Source: a bacterium YEK0313 (lineage in GTDB: Bacteria; Pseudomonadota; Alphaproteobacteria; Rhizobiales; Phreatobacteraceae). From it: a stretch of 64,000 nucleotides of DNA. A program made the translations under genes and the position numbers. The stretch spans positions 828,501-892,500 of the forward strand of contig CCMO02000002.1 of NCBI GenBank assembly GCA_000751295.2. The letters are read 5' to 3'. This document shows positions 15,713-24,541 of the stretch, one piece after another; position 1 is the first letter of the stretch, and every line of letters starts with the position of its first letter. Below the pieces are notes generated by a model, which had not been told where the DNA came from, made no database searches, and worked only from the letters and a program-made list of their open reading frames with translations.

Positions 15713-16357
15713 TCATTCGGCGTCGGGCTGCGCCCCCGGGCTCGCCTTGGCAAAGGCCTCGAGCGCCATGCAGGCCTCGTTGACCGCCAGAAGTTTCGGA
15801 AAGTCGTCGAGCGGCACCTTGAAGCGCTGCGCATTGAAGACCTGCGGCACGATGCAGAGGTCGGCGACGGTCACCGCCCCGCCGAAAGAATAGGGCCCCG
15901 GCGCGATCATCTGCTCGAGCGCGGCAAAGCCGTCCCGGATGAAATGGCCGTACCACTTGGCGATCGCCTCGGGCGGCTGGCCCATGACGTCGCGCAGATA
16001 GCCGGTCGTGCCCGGATTGTTCAGGGGATGGATGTCGCAGGCGACCAGCAGCGCCGCGGCGCGGGCGCGGGCGCGGAGCACCGGATCGGCCGGCAGCAGC
16101 GGCGGCTCGGGCTTGACCTCGTCGAGATATTCGATAATCGCGAGCGACTGGGTGAGCACCGCTTCCCCCCCGGCATGATCCACGACAAGGCTCGGCAACC
16201 GGCCCTGGGGATTGACCGCCCGGTAGGCGGGCTTCTTCTGCTCGCCGCCGTCGCGGACGAGATGGACCGGAACGGTCTCGTAGCTCAGTCCCTTGAGATT
16301 GAGCGCGATGCGGACGCGGAAGGCCGCCGAGGAACGGAAATAGGTGTAGAGCTTCAT
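15713..16357 (-). CDS. maiA: Maleylacetoacetate isomerase
   Basis: Zeta-class glutathione transferase, 214 residues, that converts maleylacetoacetate to fumarylacetoacetate in tyrosine/homogentisate breakdown. The thioredoxin-like N-terminal domain carries the glutathione-binding YFRSSAAFRVRIALNLKG, followed by NPQGRLPSLV and the LTQSLAIIEYLDE element. The helical C-terminal half includes VACDIHPLNN and VTVADLCIVPQ. Length is standard. The MarR regulator gene lies 44 bases upstream on the same strand and fahA, the next enzyme of the pathway, diverges at 17066. The identity is firm. Confidence 0.93.
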   Translation of the reverse strand: MKLYTYFRSSAAFRVRIALNLKGLSYETVPVHLVRDGGEQKKPAYRAVNPQGRLPSLVVDHAGGEAVLTQSLAIIEYLDEVKPEPPLLPADPVLRARARAAALLVACDIHPLNNPGTTGYLRDVMGQPPEAIAKWYGHFIRDGFAALEQMIAPGPYSFGGAVTVADLCIVPQVFNAQRFKVPLDDFPKLLAVNEACMALEAFAKASPGAQPDAE

Positions 16358-16401
16358 GGCCGGCCTCCCTGCCGAAATGCCGTTTTCGATGTCTGCGGCC
16401 G

Positions 16402-16887
16402 TCAGCCGTCGCCGAGCAATTGCAAGCCGCGGGCGGTGAGCTTGCCGATGAGGCTGTCGAGCGCGGTCCGCTCGGCGGCCGTCAGGTCCTCGGTCAGGCT
16501 CGCCGCGAAGGTCAGCGCCACCGGCACGAGGTCGTCATAGATCGCCCGGCCCGGATCGGTCAGCGACAGGAAGGCTTCGCGCAGGTCCTGCCGGTTGGCC
16601 CGCCGGCGGACCAGTCCACGCTCCTCGAGAATGGCGACGGCGCGCGACACCTTGGTCTTGTGCATGCGGCTGTGGGCGCCGATGTCCTTGGCGGTCAGCG
16701 AGCCGAACTGACCGAGCGTCGCCATGACCCGCCATTCGGGAATGCCGATGCCATAGCGTTCGGCATAGATGCGCGCGAGGCCCTGGCTGACCACCGTCGC
16801 CAGCACGTTCAGCCGGTAAGGCATGAAGGTTTCCAGCTCCAGCCTCGCGGCCGCGCCTTTCGATCCCTGCCCGACCTCAGCGTCCAT
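16402..16887 (-). CDS. MarR-family transcriptional regulator
   Basis: 161-residue winged-helix regulator. The core shows YGIGIPEWRVMATLGQFG, the recognition helix region LTAKDIGAHSRMHKTKVSRAV and the wing with RRRANRQDLREAFLSLTDPG, all typical of MarR. It lies between maiA (same strand) and divergent fahA, so it most likely responds to a homogentisate-pathway intermediate and controls both directions. The intergenic stretch 16888-17065 would hold its operator, but no obvious long palindrome is seen there. Confidence 0.9.
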   Translation of the reverse strand: MDAEVGQGSKGAAARLELETFMPYRLNVLATVVSQGLARIYAERYGIGIPEWRVMATLGQFGSLTAKDIGAHSRMHKTKVSRAVAILEERGLVRRRANRQDLREAFLSLTDPGRAIYDDLVPVALTFAASLTEDLTAAERTALDSLIGKLTARGLQLLGDG

Positions 16888-17065
16888 GCGAACATTCCCC
16901 TGCCGACGATGCCGCGCCGGCAGCCGATCCTAGGTGGCGGCGCCGATGCGTGCAACGCGGGGGGCTCAAGGCGCTGGCCAATCCCGCCGCGACAGGCTTT
17001 GATGGATGCGTCCGGGCCAATGCCGGCCGCGGACGCGAAATCGAAAGCTGCAGGGGTCGCCGCCC

Positions 17066-18079
17066 ATGAAACTAGCCTCGCTGAAGCACGGCCGTGACGG
17101 ACGGCTCGTGGTGGTGTCCCGGGACCTCACGCGCGCCACCGATGCCTTTCCGGTCGTGGCGACGCTGCAGGCCGCGCTCGACGACTGGGAGCGATACGGG
17201 CCGCGCCTTGCCGACCTCGCCGAGCAGCTCGAGCTCGGCTCGGTGCCCTCGTTCCGGTTCCACGAGCACGACTGCATGAGCCCGCTGCCGCGGGCTTTCC
17301 AATGGGCCGACGGCTCGGCCTATGTGAACCACGTCGCCCTGGTGCGGCAGGCGCGCGGCGTCGAAATGCCGCCCTCGTTCTGGACCGACCCGCTGATGTA
17401 CCAGGGCGGCTCCGATACGTTTCTGGGCCCACGCGATCCGATCCCGCTGCCGGACGAAGCCCATGGCATCGATTTCGAGGGCGAGGTGGCGGTGATCACC
17501 GGCGACGTGCCGATCGGCGTCACACCGGCGCAAGCGCGTGGCCTGATCCGCCTCGTCATGCTGGTCAACGATGTCAGCCTGCGCAACCTGATCCCGGTCG
17601 AGCTCGGCAAGGGTTTCGGCTTCTTCCAGTCGAAACCGTCGAGCGCCTTCTCGCCGGTCGCTGTCACGCCCGACGAGCTCGGCGATGCCTGGCGGGACGG
17701 CAGGCTCAACCGGCCGCTGCTCGCCTTCTACAACGGCGAACCGTTCGGCAAGCCCGAGGCCGGCGTCGACATGACCTTCGATTTCGGCACGCTGATCGCC
17801 CACGCAGCCAAGACGCGCGCGCTCGGCGCCGGCACGATCGTCGGCTCCGGGACCGTGTCCAACCGCGACGCCGACGGCGGCCCGGGCCGGACCATCGCCG
17901 ATGGCGGGCTCGGCTATGCCTGCATTGCCGAGCTGCGCACGGTCGAAACCATCCGGGACGGCGAACCGAAGACGCCGTTCATGCGTTTCGGCGACGCGGT
18001 GCGCATCGAAATGAGGGATGCCAAGGGCCACTCCATTTTCGGCGCCATCGACCAGATCGTCCGGAAGCACCACCCATGA
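17066..18079 (+). CDS. fahA: Fumarylacetoacetate hydrolase family protein (fumarylacetoacetase)
   Basis: 337-residue enzyme that splits fumarylacetoacetate into fumarate and acetoacetate, the last step of tyrosine catabolism. The metal-binding and catalytic pattern includes IDFEGEVAVITGDVP, the stretch MLVNDVSLRNLI, the sequence GFGFFQSKPSSAFSP, and the Gly-rich GAGTIVGSGTVSN. The start MKLASLKHG is standard for this bacterial family; the frame upstream to 17006 is not needed. Context supports the role strongly: maiA and a MarR regulator diverge from it. The stop overlaps the start of a cytochrome P450 gene in an ATGA, so the two are translated as a unit. Confidence 0.92.
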   Translation: MKLASLKHGRDGRLVVVSRDLTRATDAFPVVATLQAALDDWERYGPRLADLAEQLELGSVPSFRFHEHDCMSPLPRAFQWADGSAYVNHVALVRQARGVEMPPSFWTDPLMYQGGSDTFLGPRDPIPLPDEAHGIDFEGEVAVITGDVPIGVTPAQARGLIRLVMLVNDVSLRNLIPVELGKGFGFFQSKPSSAFSPVAVTPDELGDAWRDGRLNRPLLAFYNGEPFGKPEAGVDMTFDFGTLIAHAAKTRALGAGTIVGSGTVSNRDADGGPGRTIADGGLGYACIAELRTVETIRDGEPKTPFMRFGDAVRIEMRDAKGHSIFGAIDQIVRKHHP

Positions 18080-19317
18080 CGATGGCCCCTGCCGCCCGGC
18101 CGGCCGACCCAGCCGACATTGCCGCGCGCTTCGACCTGAGGGCGCCGCCGGCGGGCTTCGTTGACGACCCCTTCCCGGTCTATCGGGCGCTGCGCGAGCA
18201 CCAGCCGGTCAAGCGCATGCCCGACGGCTCGGTCTTCCTGACCCGGCATGCCGATCTCGAGGCGGTCTACAAGGACACGGCCACCTTCTCCTCGGACAAG
18301 CGCGCCGAGTTCGGGCCGAAATACGGCGACAGCCCGCTGTTCCGCCACCACACGACGAGCCTCGTCTTCAACGACCCGCCGCTGCACACGCGCGTGCGCA
18401 AGATCCTTGCCGGTGCGCTCAATCCGCGTGCCGTCTCGGCGCTGGAACCCGACGTCGTCGGTCTGGTCGACCGGCTGATCGCGGCCATGGCCGGGCGCGG
18501 CACCGTCGACCTCATCGAGGATTTCGCTGCCGCCATTCCAGTCGAGGTGATCGGCAACCTGCTGGCCGTGCCGCATGACGAGCGCGAGCCCCTGCGCGAC
18601 TGGTCGCTCGCCATTCTCGGCGCGCTCGAGCCGGTGCTGACGGACGCGCAGATGGCGCGCGGCAACGCCGCGGTCACGGCCTTCCTCGGCTATCTCGAAA
18701 CGCTGGTGGCGCGTCGCCGGCGCGCGCCCGGCGACCCCGACAAGGATGTGCTGACGCGGCTGATCCAGGGCGAGGCCGACGGCGACCGCCTGTCGGAAGT
18801 CGAGCTCCTGGAGAACTGCATCTTCATCCTGAATGCCGGCCACGAGACCACCACCAACCTGATCGGCAATGCGCTCTGGCTGCTCGATCGCTGGCCGGAG
18901 GAGCGGGCGCGGCTGATCGCCGATCCCAGCCTCGCGCGCACGGCGGTCGAAGAGGCGCTGAGACTGGAAAGCTCGAACCAGCTCGGCAATCGCATCACCA
19001 CCGGGCCGGCCGTGGTCGGCGGCGAAGCGCTTTCCGCCGGGACCCGCCTGACACTGTGCATCGGGGCGGCCAATCGCGACCCCGCAGTGTTCGCCGATCC
19101 CGACCGCTTCGATATCGGCCGGCAGCCGAACCGGCATCTCGGCTATGCCTCGGGACCGCATCAGTGCGTCGGCATGGCTGTCGCGCGCCTGGAGGGCCGC
19201 GTCGCCCTGAGCCGTTTCATCGCCCGCTTTCCGTGCTATCGGCTGACCGGGACAGCGGTGCGGACCGGACGCCTGCGTTTTCGCGGCTTCCAGTCGCTGC
19301 CCGCCCTTCTGGAGTAG
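18076..19317 (+). CDS. Cytochrome P450
   Basis: Soluble bacterial P450 of 413 residues. The oxygen-binding I-helix has NAGHETTTN, the K-helix ExxR is EEALRLESS, and the haem ligand is Cys364 in YASGPHQCVGMAVARLEG. The haem loop departs from the usual FGxGxHxCxG: the first two positions are Tyr-Ala rather than Phe-Gly. Near the N-terminus it reads DDPFPVYRALREHQPV. ATG 18076 overlaps the fahA TGA, so the two are tightly coupled. Substrate unknown; the position suggests an aromatic or phenylpropanoid-like compound fed into the homogentisate route, which is inference. No ferredoxin or reductase partner is adjacent. Confidence 0.92.
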   Translation: MTMAPAARPADPADIAARFDLRAPPAGFVDDPFPVYRALREHQPVKRMPDGSVFLTRHADLEAVYKDTATFSSDKRAEFGPKYGDSPLFRHHTTSLVFNDPPLHTRVRKILAGALNPRAVSALEPDVVGLVDRLIAAMAGRGTVDLIEDFAAAIPVEVIGNLLAVPHDEREPLRDWSLAILGALEPVLTDAQMARGNAAVTAFLGYLETLVARRRRAPGDPDKDVLTRLIQGEADGDRLSEVELLENCIFILNAGHETTTNLIGNALWLLDRWPEERARLIADPSLARTAVEEALRLESSNQLGNRITTGPAVVGGEALSAGTRLTLCIGAANRDPAVFADPDRFDIGRQPNRHLGYASGPHQCVGMAVARLEGRVALSRFIARFPCYRLTGTAVRTGRLRFRGFQSLPALLE

Positions 19318-19322
19318 ATCCA

Positions 19323-20276
19323 TTGAGCAAGGCCTTTGCGTCCACCGCCGATCTCGGCCCGAAAAAGATCTCGTTCGATCAGCTCGGCGAAGGCCTCTTC
19401 GCCTATACCGCCGAGGGCGACCCGAATTCCGGCATCATCGTCGGCGACGACGGCTGCATGGTGATCGATGCCCAGGCGACGCCGGCCATGGCGGGCGACG
19501 TCATCGCCAGGGTGCGCGAAGTCACCGACAAGCCGATCAAATATGTGGTCCTGTCGCACTATCACGCCGTGCGCGTGCTCGGCGCCTCGGCCTATGCGGG
19601 CGCCACGATCATCGCCTCCGAAGCGACGCGCGGCCTGATCGTCGAGCGTGGCGAACAGGACAAGGCGAGCGAGATCGGCCGCTTTCCGCGCCTGTTTCCG
19701 GGCGCCGAGTCGATCCCGGCCGGCCTCACCTGGCCGCATGTCACCTTCCCGCGCGAAATGACCGTGTGGCTCGGCAAACGGGCGGTGCGGCTGCTGCATC
19801 TCGGGCGCGGCCACACCGCCGGCGACATCGTCGCCCTTGTGCCCGATGCCGACGTCGCCTTCACCGGCGACCTCGTCGAATATCATTCGGCCTGCTATTG
19901 CGGCGACGCCCATTTCAAGGACTGGCCTGGAACGCTCGATGCGATCGCCGCGCTCGATGCCAAAGCCATCGTGCCCGGCCGCGGTGCCGCGCTGACCAGC
20001 CCGGCCATGGTCAAGGACGGACTCAGCCTGACCCGCGACTTCCTGTCGACGCTCTATGCCTCGGTCTCCGACAGCGTCGCCAGGAAGCGCTCGCTGAAAG
20101 AGGCCTTCGACGCCGCGCGCACGGCAATGGACCCGAAATTCGCGTCCTTCGCCATCTACGAGCACTGCCTGCCGTTCAATGTCTCGCGCGCCTATGACGA
20201 GGCCAGCGGCATCGACTGGCCGGTCATCTGGACCGATGTCCGCGACCGCGAGATGTGGGCGAAGCTCCAGGGCTGA
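19323..20276 (+). CDS. Atypical metallo-beta-lactamase-fold hydrolase
   Basis: 317-residue MBL-fold protein. The expected second metal motif is present (GRGHTAGDIVALVPDADV with His164, then FTGDLVEYH), but the first motif is HYHAVR (residues 79-84) instead of HxHxDH, so the Asp-His pair of the second metal site is missing. The C-terminal half (ACYCGDAHFKDWPGTLDAI, later SRAYDEASGIDWP) is not part of standard beta-lactamase-like enzymes. The start is TTG 19323, five bases after the P450 stop, with GGAG overlapping that stop. It may be a lactonase, thioesterase or a single-metal relative; function is not known. Confidence 0.8.
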   Translation: MSKAFASTADLGPKKISFDQLGEGLFAYTAEGDPNSGIIVGDDGCMVIDAQATPAMAGDVIARVREVTDKPIKYVVLSHYHAVRVLGASAYAGATIIASEATRGLIVERGEQDKASEIGRFPRLFPGAESIPAGLTWPHVTFPREMTVWLGKRAVRLLHLGRGHTAGDIVALVPDADVAFTGDLVEYHSACYCGDAHFKDWPGTLDAIAALDAKAIVPGRGAALTSPAMVKDGLSLTRDFLSTLYASVSDSVARKRSLKEAFDAARTAMDPKFASFAIYEHCLPFNVSRAYDEASGIDWPVIWTDVRDREMWAKLQG

Positions 20277-20292
20277 GCGCGCCGGGTGGATC

Positions 20293-21246
20293 ATGCCGAT
20301 CGGAATTCTTGCGGGCCTTGCCGCCGGCGCGCTGTGGGGCCTGACCTTCGTCGCGCCGCTGATGGTCGCGCCCTATCAGCCGCTCGACCTCGTCGTGCTG
20401 CGCACGCTGGTGTTCGGCCTGATGTCGCTCGCCATCCTGGCGCTGCGCGGATTTCGTGACGTTGCCGCCCTGCCGCCGGGCATGGGCCTGACGCTGACCC
20501 TGCTCGGGGCCGCCGGCTTCAATCTCTATTTCGGGCTGATCGCACTTGCCGTGCCGCGCGCCGGAACGGCCATCGTCGCGCTGATCATCGGCGCCCTGCC
20601 GGTCGCCATGGCGCTCGGCGGCAACCGGGGCTCCGACCGCCTCTCGCTGAAACGGCTCGCGCCGCCGCTGGCGGCGGTGGCGCTGGGGCTGGCCATCGTC
20701 AACGGCGCCGCGCTCGGCGCGGCCCCGCCCATGGGCCGGGCCGGCATAGCGGCCGGCGTGCTGCTGGCCGTCGGCGGCTTTCTCAGCTGGTACTGGTACG
20801 GCATGCGCAATGCTGCGGTGCTGCGCCGCGGCGAGGTCAGGGCGGATGCCGTCGGCTGGACGGCGCTGACCGGCGCCGCGACGCTCGTCAGCCTGCCACT
20901 GCTGGCCGCCCTCGCCTGGTTCTCGGGGCTTTCCGCCGTGCCGGTCCTCGGCCTCGATCCGGCGCGGCTCGGCCCGCTCGTCGCCTGGAGCCTCGCGGTC
21001 GGGCTCGCCTCCTCGTTCCTCGCGACCTGGCTCTGGTCGATCGCCTCGACCCGCCTGCCGGCCTCGCTGGCGGCCCAGCTCATCGTGTCCGAGACGCTGT
21101 TCGGCCTCTTCTACGGCTTTGCCCATGCCGGCCGCCTGCCGACAGCGGCGGAGGCCACGGCCATCGTGCTGCTCGTCGGCGGCGTGATCGGCGCGATCCG
21201 CGCCTTCATGCCTGCGGAGGGCATTGCCGGCGCGCCCGGCCCCTGA
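20293..21246 (+). CDS. EamA/DMT-superfamily transporter
   Basis: 317-residue integral membrane protein with ten hydrophobic segments in two homologous halves, the drug/metabolite transporter fold. The first half opens with GILAGLAAGALWGLTFVA; the second ends with ETLFGLFYGFAHAG and VLLVGGVIGAIRAF, which match EamA repeats. ATG 20293 follows GGGTGGA and lies 16 bases after the MBL gene, so it appears to be the last gene of the fahA-P450-MBL run. It probably exports a metabolite; the substrate cannot be read from the sequence. Confidence 0.85.
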   Translation: MPIGILAGLAAGALWGLTFVAPLMVAPYQPLDLVVLRTLVFGLMSLAILALRGFRDVAALPPGMGLTLTLLGAAGFNLYFGLIALAVPRAGTAIVALIIGALPVAMALGGNRGSDRLSLKRLAPPLAAVALGLAIVNGAALGAAPPMGRAGIAAGVLLAVGGFLSWYWYGMRNAAVLRRGEVRADAVGWTALTGAATLVSLPLLAALAWFSGLSAVPVLGLDPARLGPLVAWSLAVGLASSFLATWLWSIASTRLPASLAAQLIVSETLFGLFYGFAHAGRLPTAAEATAIVLLVGGVIGAIRAFMPAEGIAGAPGP

Positions 21247-21270
21247 CGGCTCGAGCAGGCCGCGCCGCCG

Positions 21271-22767
21271 TCAGCGGATGCCGCGATCCCAAAGATTGCG
21301 CGTGATCTGGACGAAGGCGGTCGAGCGCAGGCCGGCATCGTTCATCGCGGCCGCGATCTTGGTCATCAGCACCGGATCGCCCGAAGCGATCGCCACGTCG
21401 AGCATGATCGCCCATTCGTCGTCGGCCGGCTCCTCGCCCTTGTTGCCGGCGGCGATCTCCTGCATGCGCGCTGTCAGCCGCTCCACCCGTGTCATGTACT
21501 CCTTGGCGCCGGTCGAGGTGATGCGGGCGGCGAGCGCATCGACGGTCGCCTTCGGCCCCTTGCCGACGATCGAGCGCCAGAGCGTCTCGAACATGACGCC
21601 GATCCGCTCCTGGTCGAAGGTGACGCGGTTCAGCTCGTCGAGCCGGCCGGTGCTGACGAAGAGCTCGCGCGCCTGATCCACCGCGCCCTGCGCGACCAGC
21701 ATTTCGAGCACCGTGTCGATCACCGCGCCGCGCGCCGGCCCGGCTGTGTCGGCCGCGGCCGCCACCGCCACGAGCTTGTCGACCGGCAGCACGCGCATCT
21801 GGCCGATATCCTCGTCGATCGACACGGTCTCGCCGGCGGGCAGCTTGAGCGCGGGACCGAGGAGACGGAGCCAGTCGGCCCGGCCCTCGCGCATGAGGAC
21901 GCGCAGGAGCTTGCTCGCCCCTTCCGTATCGGCCGCGGTGTCGAAAGCGGGCCGGCCGGCAAGACCGACCTTGAAGGCCTCGATATTGCCGGCCGCGACC
22001 GCGCCGCGCAGGAAGGTGTCCCAGCTCTCGCGGCGGGCCGTGTCGGCATCGTCGAACGGCGCCGTCTGGTTGGCGCGGGCACCGCGCACCCATTCGTCGA
22101 TCGAGCGGCCGATCGCCTGGTCGCCGCGGGCGCCGGCCTGCAGCGCCTGAGCGAGCCGGCGCGTGAACCGGTCCTTGATGCCGGCCGCGACAGCGTCGGC
22201 TTCGGCCGGCGCGCGCGCCAGCGCGATTTCCAGGATCTCCAGCTTCAGGTCGTCCCGGCTGTCGGTCTCGACCAGCCGGTCGACCCGCGCCAGGGCCTCG
22301 CGCACCCGCCCGGCGCGGGCCTCGTCGAGAATCAGGACGGACGGCTCGGCAAGCGCGTCGGGCTGCGCGCGGTCCAGGCCGAGCTCCCGATAGGCGCCGG
22401 GAAAGTCGCCCTTGCGGGCCAGGTGCTCGGCGCGCACCGGCACGATGCGCTCCTTGATGCCATCGACGGTCGCGACCGCCGCCCAGGCTTCGTAGCGCTG
22501 CATCCAGCGGTCGCGCGCGGCCAGATCGGGATCGGCGGCAATGAAGGCTTCGAAAGCGGCCGTCGCCGCCCAGCCTTCGACCTCGTCGCGCGCGGCGGCG
22601 AGAGCAAGCTCGGCGGTGCAGCTCGGCTGCGGCTTGGCGATGCAGGCCGCCTGATCGACATTGACCTCCAGCCTGTGGCCCGGTGTCTGCGCGATCGCCG
22701 CCGCGGCGAGACCGAGCGCAACCGTTGCGACGGTCGCGAGCATGACGGAGCGCAGGACACGGGTCAT
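21271..22767 (-). CDS. Large exported protein with helical repeats, function unknown
   Basis: 498-residue protein with a clear signal peptide (MLATVATVALGLAAAAIAQ, cleavage after AQ near residue 27). The mature part is almost entirely amphipathic helix, with TPR- or Sel1-like periodicity rather than a catalytic core: repeated AxxAGRVREALARVDRLVE and AQGAVDQARELFVSTGRLDE-type helices. Two cysteines lie close to the mature N-terminus (residues 40 and 46; AACIAK, PSCTAE) and could form a disulphide. I do not recognise the family. A periplasmic scaffold role is possible but inferred. The start MTRVLR fits the signal peptide; the frame is open further upstream without support. It diverges from the DAHP synthase gene. 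Confidence 0.65.
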   Translation of the reverse strand: MTRVLRSVMLATVATVALGLAAAAIAQTPGHRLEVNVDQAACIAKPQPSCTAELALAAARDEVEGWAATAAFEAFIAADPDLAARDRWMQRYEAWAAVATVDGIKERIVPVRAEHLARKGDFPGAYRELGLDRAQPDALAEPSVLILDEARAGRVREALARVDRLVETDSRDDLKLEILEIALARAPAEADAVAAGIKDRFTRRLAQALQAGARGDQAIGRSIDEWVRGARANQTAPFDDADTARRESWDTFLRGAVAAGNIEAFKVGLAGRPAFDTAADTEGASKLLRVLMREGRADWLRLLGPALKLPAGETVSIDEDIGQMRVLPVDKLVAVAAAADTAGPARGAVIDTVLEMLVAQGAVDQARELFVSTGRLDELNRVTFDQERIGVMFETLWRSIVGKGPKATVDALAARITSTGAKEYMTRVERLTARMQEIAAGNKGEEPADDEWAIMLDVAIASGDPVLMTKIAAAMNDAGLRSTAFVQITRNLWDRGIR

Positions 22768-23077
22768 TTCAAAGCCTCGATATCGTTGCTGGAGCAGTCT
22801 GGTGATACCCGGTGTCGTTTTGATTTCGCCGCCCGCCCGGCATCTGATATCGAGGTGAGGCGAACGGTGAAATCGCGACACTGAAAGCGCGTACAAGACA
22901 GAACGGAAGAACGCAACGTGCGGTTCCGGAAAGGAAAGTGGGCGCTGATTCGCAGCACTCGCCGGCACCGCAGTCGTCGTGTATAAGCCGCGATCCTGAT
23001 CGGAACGTGTCCATCCCGGCACGCCCCGATCATTATTGACGATCATTGTGATGCGTCGAGCCCCTTAGGAGGATGAC
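22768..23077. promoter_or_regulatory. Divergent intergenic region before class II DAHP synthase
   Basis: 310 bases with no gene. The DAHP synthase side has AGGAGG at 23068-23073, four bases before ATG 23078. An imperfect direct repeat GATCATT (23028-23034 and 23041-23047, one period of 13 bases) lies just upstream. I see no attenuator-like leader peptide with runs of aromatic codons and no terminator. The promoter positions are not clear enough to call. Confidence 0.4.
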
Positions 23078-24463
23078 ATGGGCGAGCGTTGGAGCCCGTC
23101 GAGCTGGCGGTCGAAGCCGATCCTGCAGGTGCCGGTCTACAAGGACCAGGCTGCCCTTCAGGAGGTTGAGAAGCGCCTTGCGGGCTTTCCTCCGCTCGTT
23201 TTTGCGGGCGAGGCGCGCAATCTGACGAGAGCCCTCGCAAAAGTCGCAAAAGGCGAGGCCTTCCTCCTGCAGGGCGGCGACTGCGCCGAGAGCTTCGCCG
23301 AGCACGGTGCCGACAATATCCGCGACTTCTTCCGCGCCTTCCTGCAGATGGCCGTGGTGCTGACCTATGCCGGCGGCATGCCGGTGGTCAAAGTCGGCCG
23401 CGTCGCGGGCCAGTTCGCAAAGCCGCGCTCGTCGGACACCGAGACGATCGACGGCGTGAGCCTGCCCTCCTATCGCGGCGACATCATCAACGACATCGCC
23501 TTCACCACGGAAGCGCGCGAGCCCGACCCGCAGCGGCAGGCCATGGCCTATCGCCAGTCGGCCGCCACGCTCAATCTGCTGCGCGCCTTCGCCTATGGCG
23601 GCTATGCCAATCTCGACAATGCGCTGAAGTGGATGCTCGGCTTCGTCAAGGACAGCCCGGCGACCGACAAGTACCGGCACCTGGCCGAACGGATCCAGGA
23701 AGCGCTGGACTTCATGCGCGCCTGCGGCATCGATCCGGAAGCCCATCCGGAAATGCGCACGACCGAGATGTTCACCAGCCACGAGGCGCTGCTGCTCGGC
23801 TACGAGGAGGCGCTGACCCGCGTCGATTCGACCAGCGGCGACTGGTATGCGACCTCCGGCCACATGCTGTGGATCGGCGACCGCACGCGCCAGCCCGACC
23901 ATGCCCATGTCGAATATTTCCGCGGCGTGCAGAACCCGATCGCCTTCAAGTGCGGGCCGAGCCTCGACCCGGACGGCATGCTGCGCCTGCTCGACATCCT
24001 CAATCCCGAGGACAAGGCCGGCCGGATCACGCTGATCTGCCGGTTCGGCGCGGACAAGGTCGAAAAGCACCTGCCGGCGCTGGTCCGGGCGGTGGCGCGC
24101 GAAGGCCGCACCGTGGTCTGGTCGTGCGATGCCATGCACGGCAACACGATCAAGTCGGCGAACAGCTACAAGACCCGCCCGTTCGACCTGATCATGAGCG
24201 AGATCGAGCAGTTCTTCGCCATCCACGAGGCCGAAGGCACCTATGCCGGCGGCATCCACCTGGAAATGACCGGCAAGAACGTCACCGAGTGCACCGGCGG
24301 ACGGGCGGCGATCACCGATACCGACCTCTCCGACCGCTACCACACCCACTGCGACCCGCGGCTCAATGCCGAACAGGCGCTGGAAGTGTCGTTCAAGGTG
24401 GCCGAGCTTCTGAAGCGCCAGCGGCTCAGCCGCGGCCCGGGCGTGCGCGAGGCCGCCGAGTAA
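23078..24463 (+). CDS. 3-Deoxy-7-phosphoheptulonate synthase, class II
   Basis: DAHP synthase, first step of the shikimate pathway, joining phosphoenolpyruvate and erythrose 4-phosphate. At 461 residues and with the motifs LLQGGDCAESFAEHGADNIR, KVGRVAGQFAKPRS, LPSYRGDIIND, WSCDAMHGNT and GGIHLEMTGKNVTECTGG it is the class II (plant/mycobacterial) type, unrelated in sequence to E. coli AroF/G/H. Conserved metal and substrate residues are visible: the Cys of GGDCAES, the Arg and Lys of VGRVAGQFAKPR, and the late His and Glu of HLEMTG. A strong AGGAGG precedes ATG 23078. A good intrinsic terminator follows 25 bases later, so it is probably a single-gene unit. Confidence 0.95.
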   Translation: MGERWSPSSWRSKPILQVPVYKDQAALQEVEKRLAGFPPLVFAGEARNLTRALAKVAKGEAFLLQGGDCAESFAEHGADNIRDFFRAFLQMAVVLTYAGGMPVVKVGRVAGQFAKPRSSDTETIDGVSLPSYRGDIINDIAFTTEAREPDPQRQAMAYRQSAATLNLLRAFAYGGYANLDNALKWMLGFVKDSPATDKYRHLAERIQEALDFMRACGIDPEAHPEMRTTEMFTSHEALLLGYEEALTRVDSTSGDWYATSGHMLWIGDRTRQPDHAHVEYFRGVQNPIAFKCGPSLDPDGMLRLLDILNPEDKAGRITLICRFGADKVEKHLPALVRAVAREGRTVVWSCDAMHGNTIKSANSYKTRPFDLIMSEIEQFFAIHEAEGTYAGGIHLEMTGKNVTECTGGRAAITDTDLSDRYHTHCDPRLNAEQALEVSFKVAELLKRQRLSRGPGVREAAE

Positions 24464-24487
24464 AAGGCGGCGCCTGCGATACGAACG

Positions 24488-24522
24488 AAAGCCCGTGCCG
24501 GCGACCGGTACGGGCTTTTTTT
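24488..24522 (+). terminator. Intrinsic terminator of the DAHP synthase gene
   Basis: A 13-bp stem AAGCCCGTGCCGG / CCGGTACGGGCTT (one G-U pair) with a CGA loop is followed by seven T residues (24516-24522). It starts 25 bases after the stop. On the minus strand the stem is followed only by a broken TTTCGTTCG, so it may also weakly serve the convergent outer-membrane gene at 24542. Confidence 0.9.
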
Positions 24523-24541
24523 CGACCGTCGGGCGCTGCGG

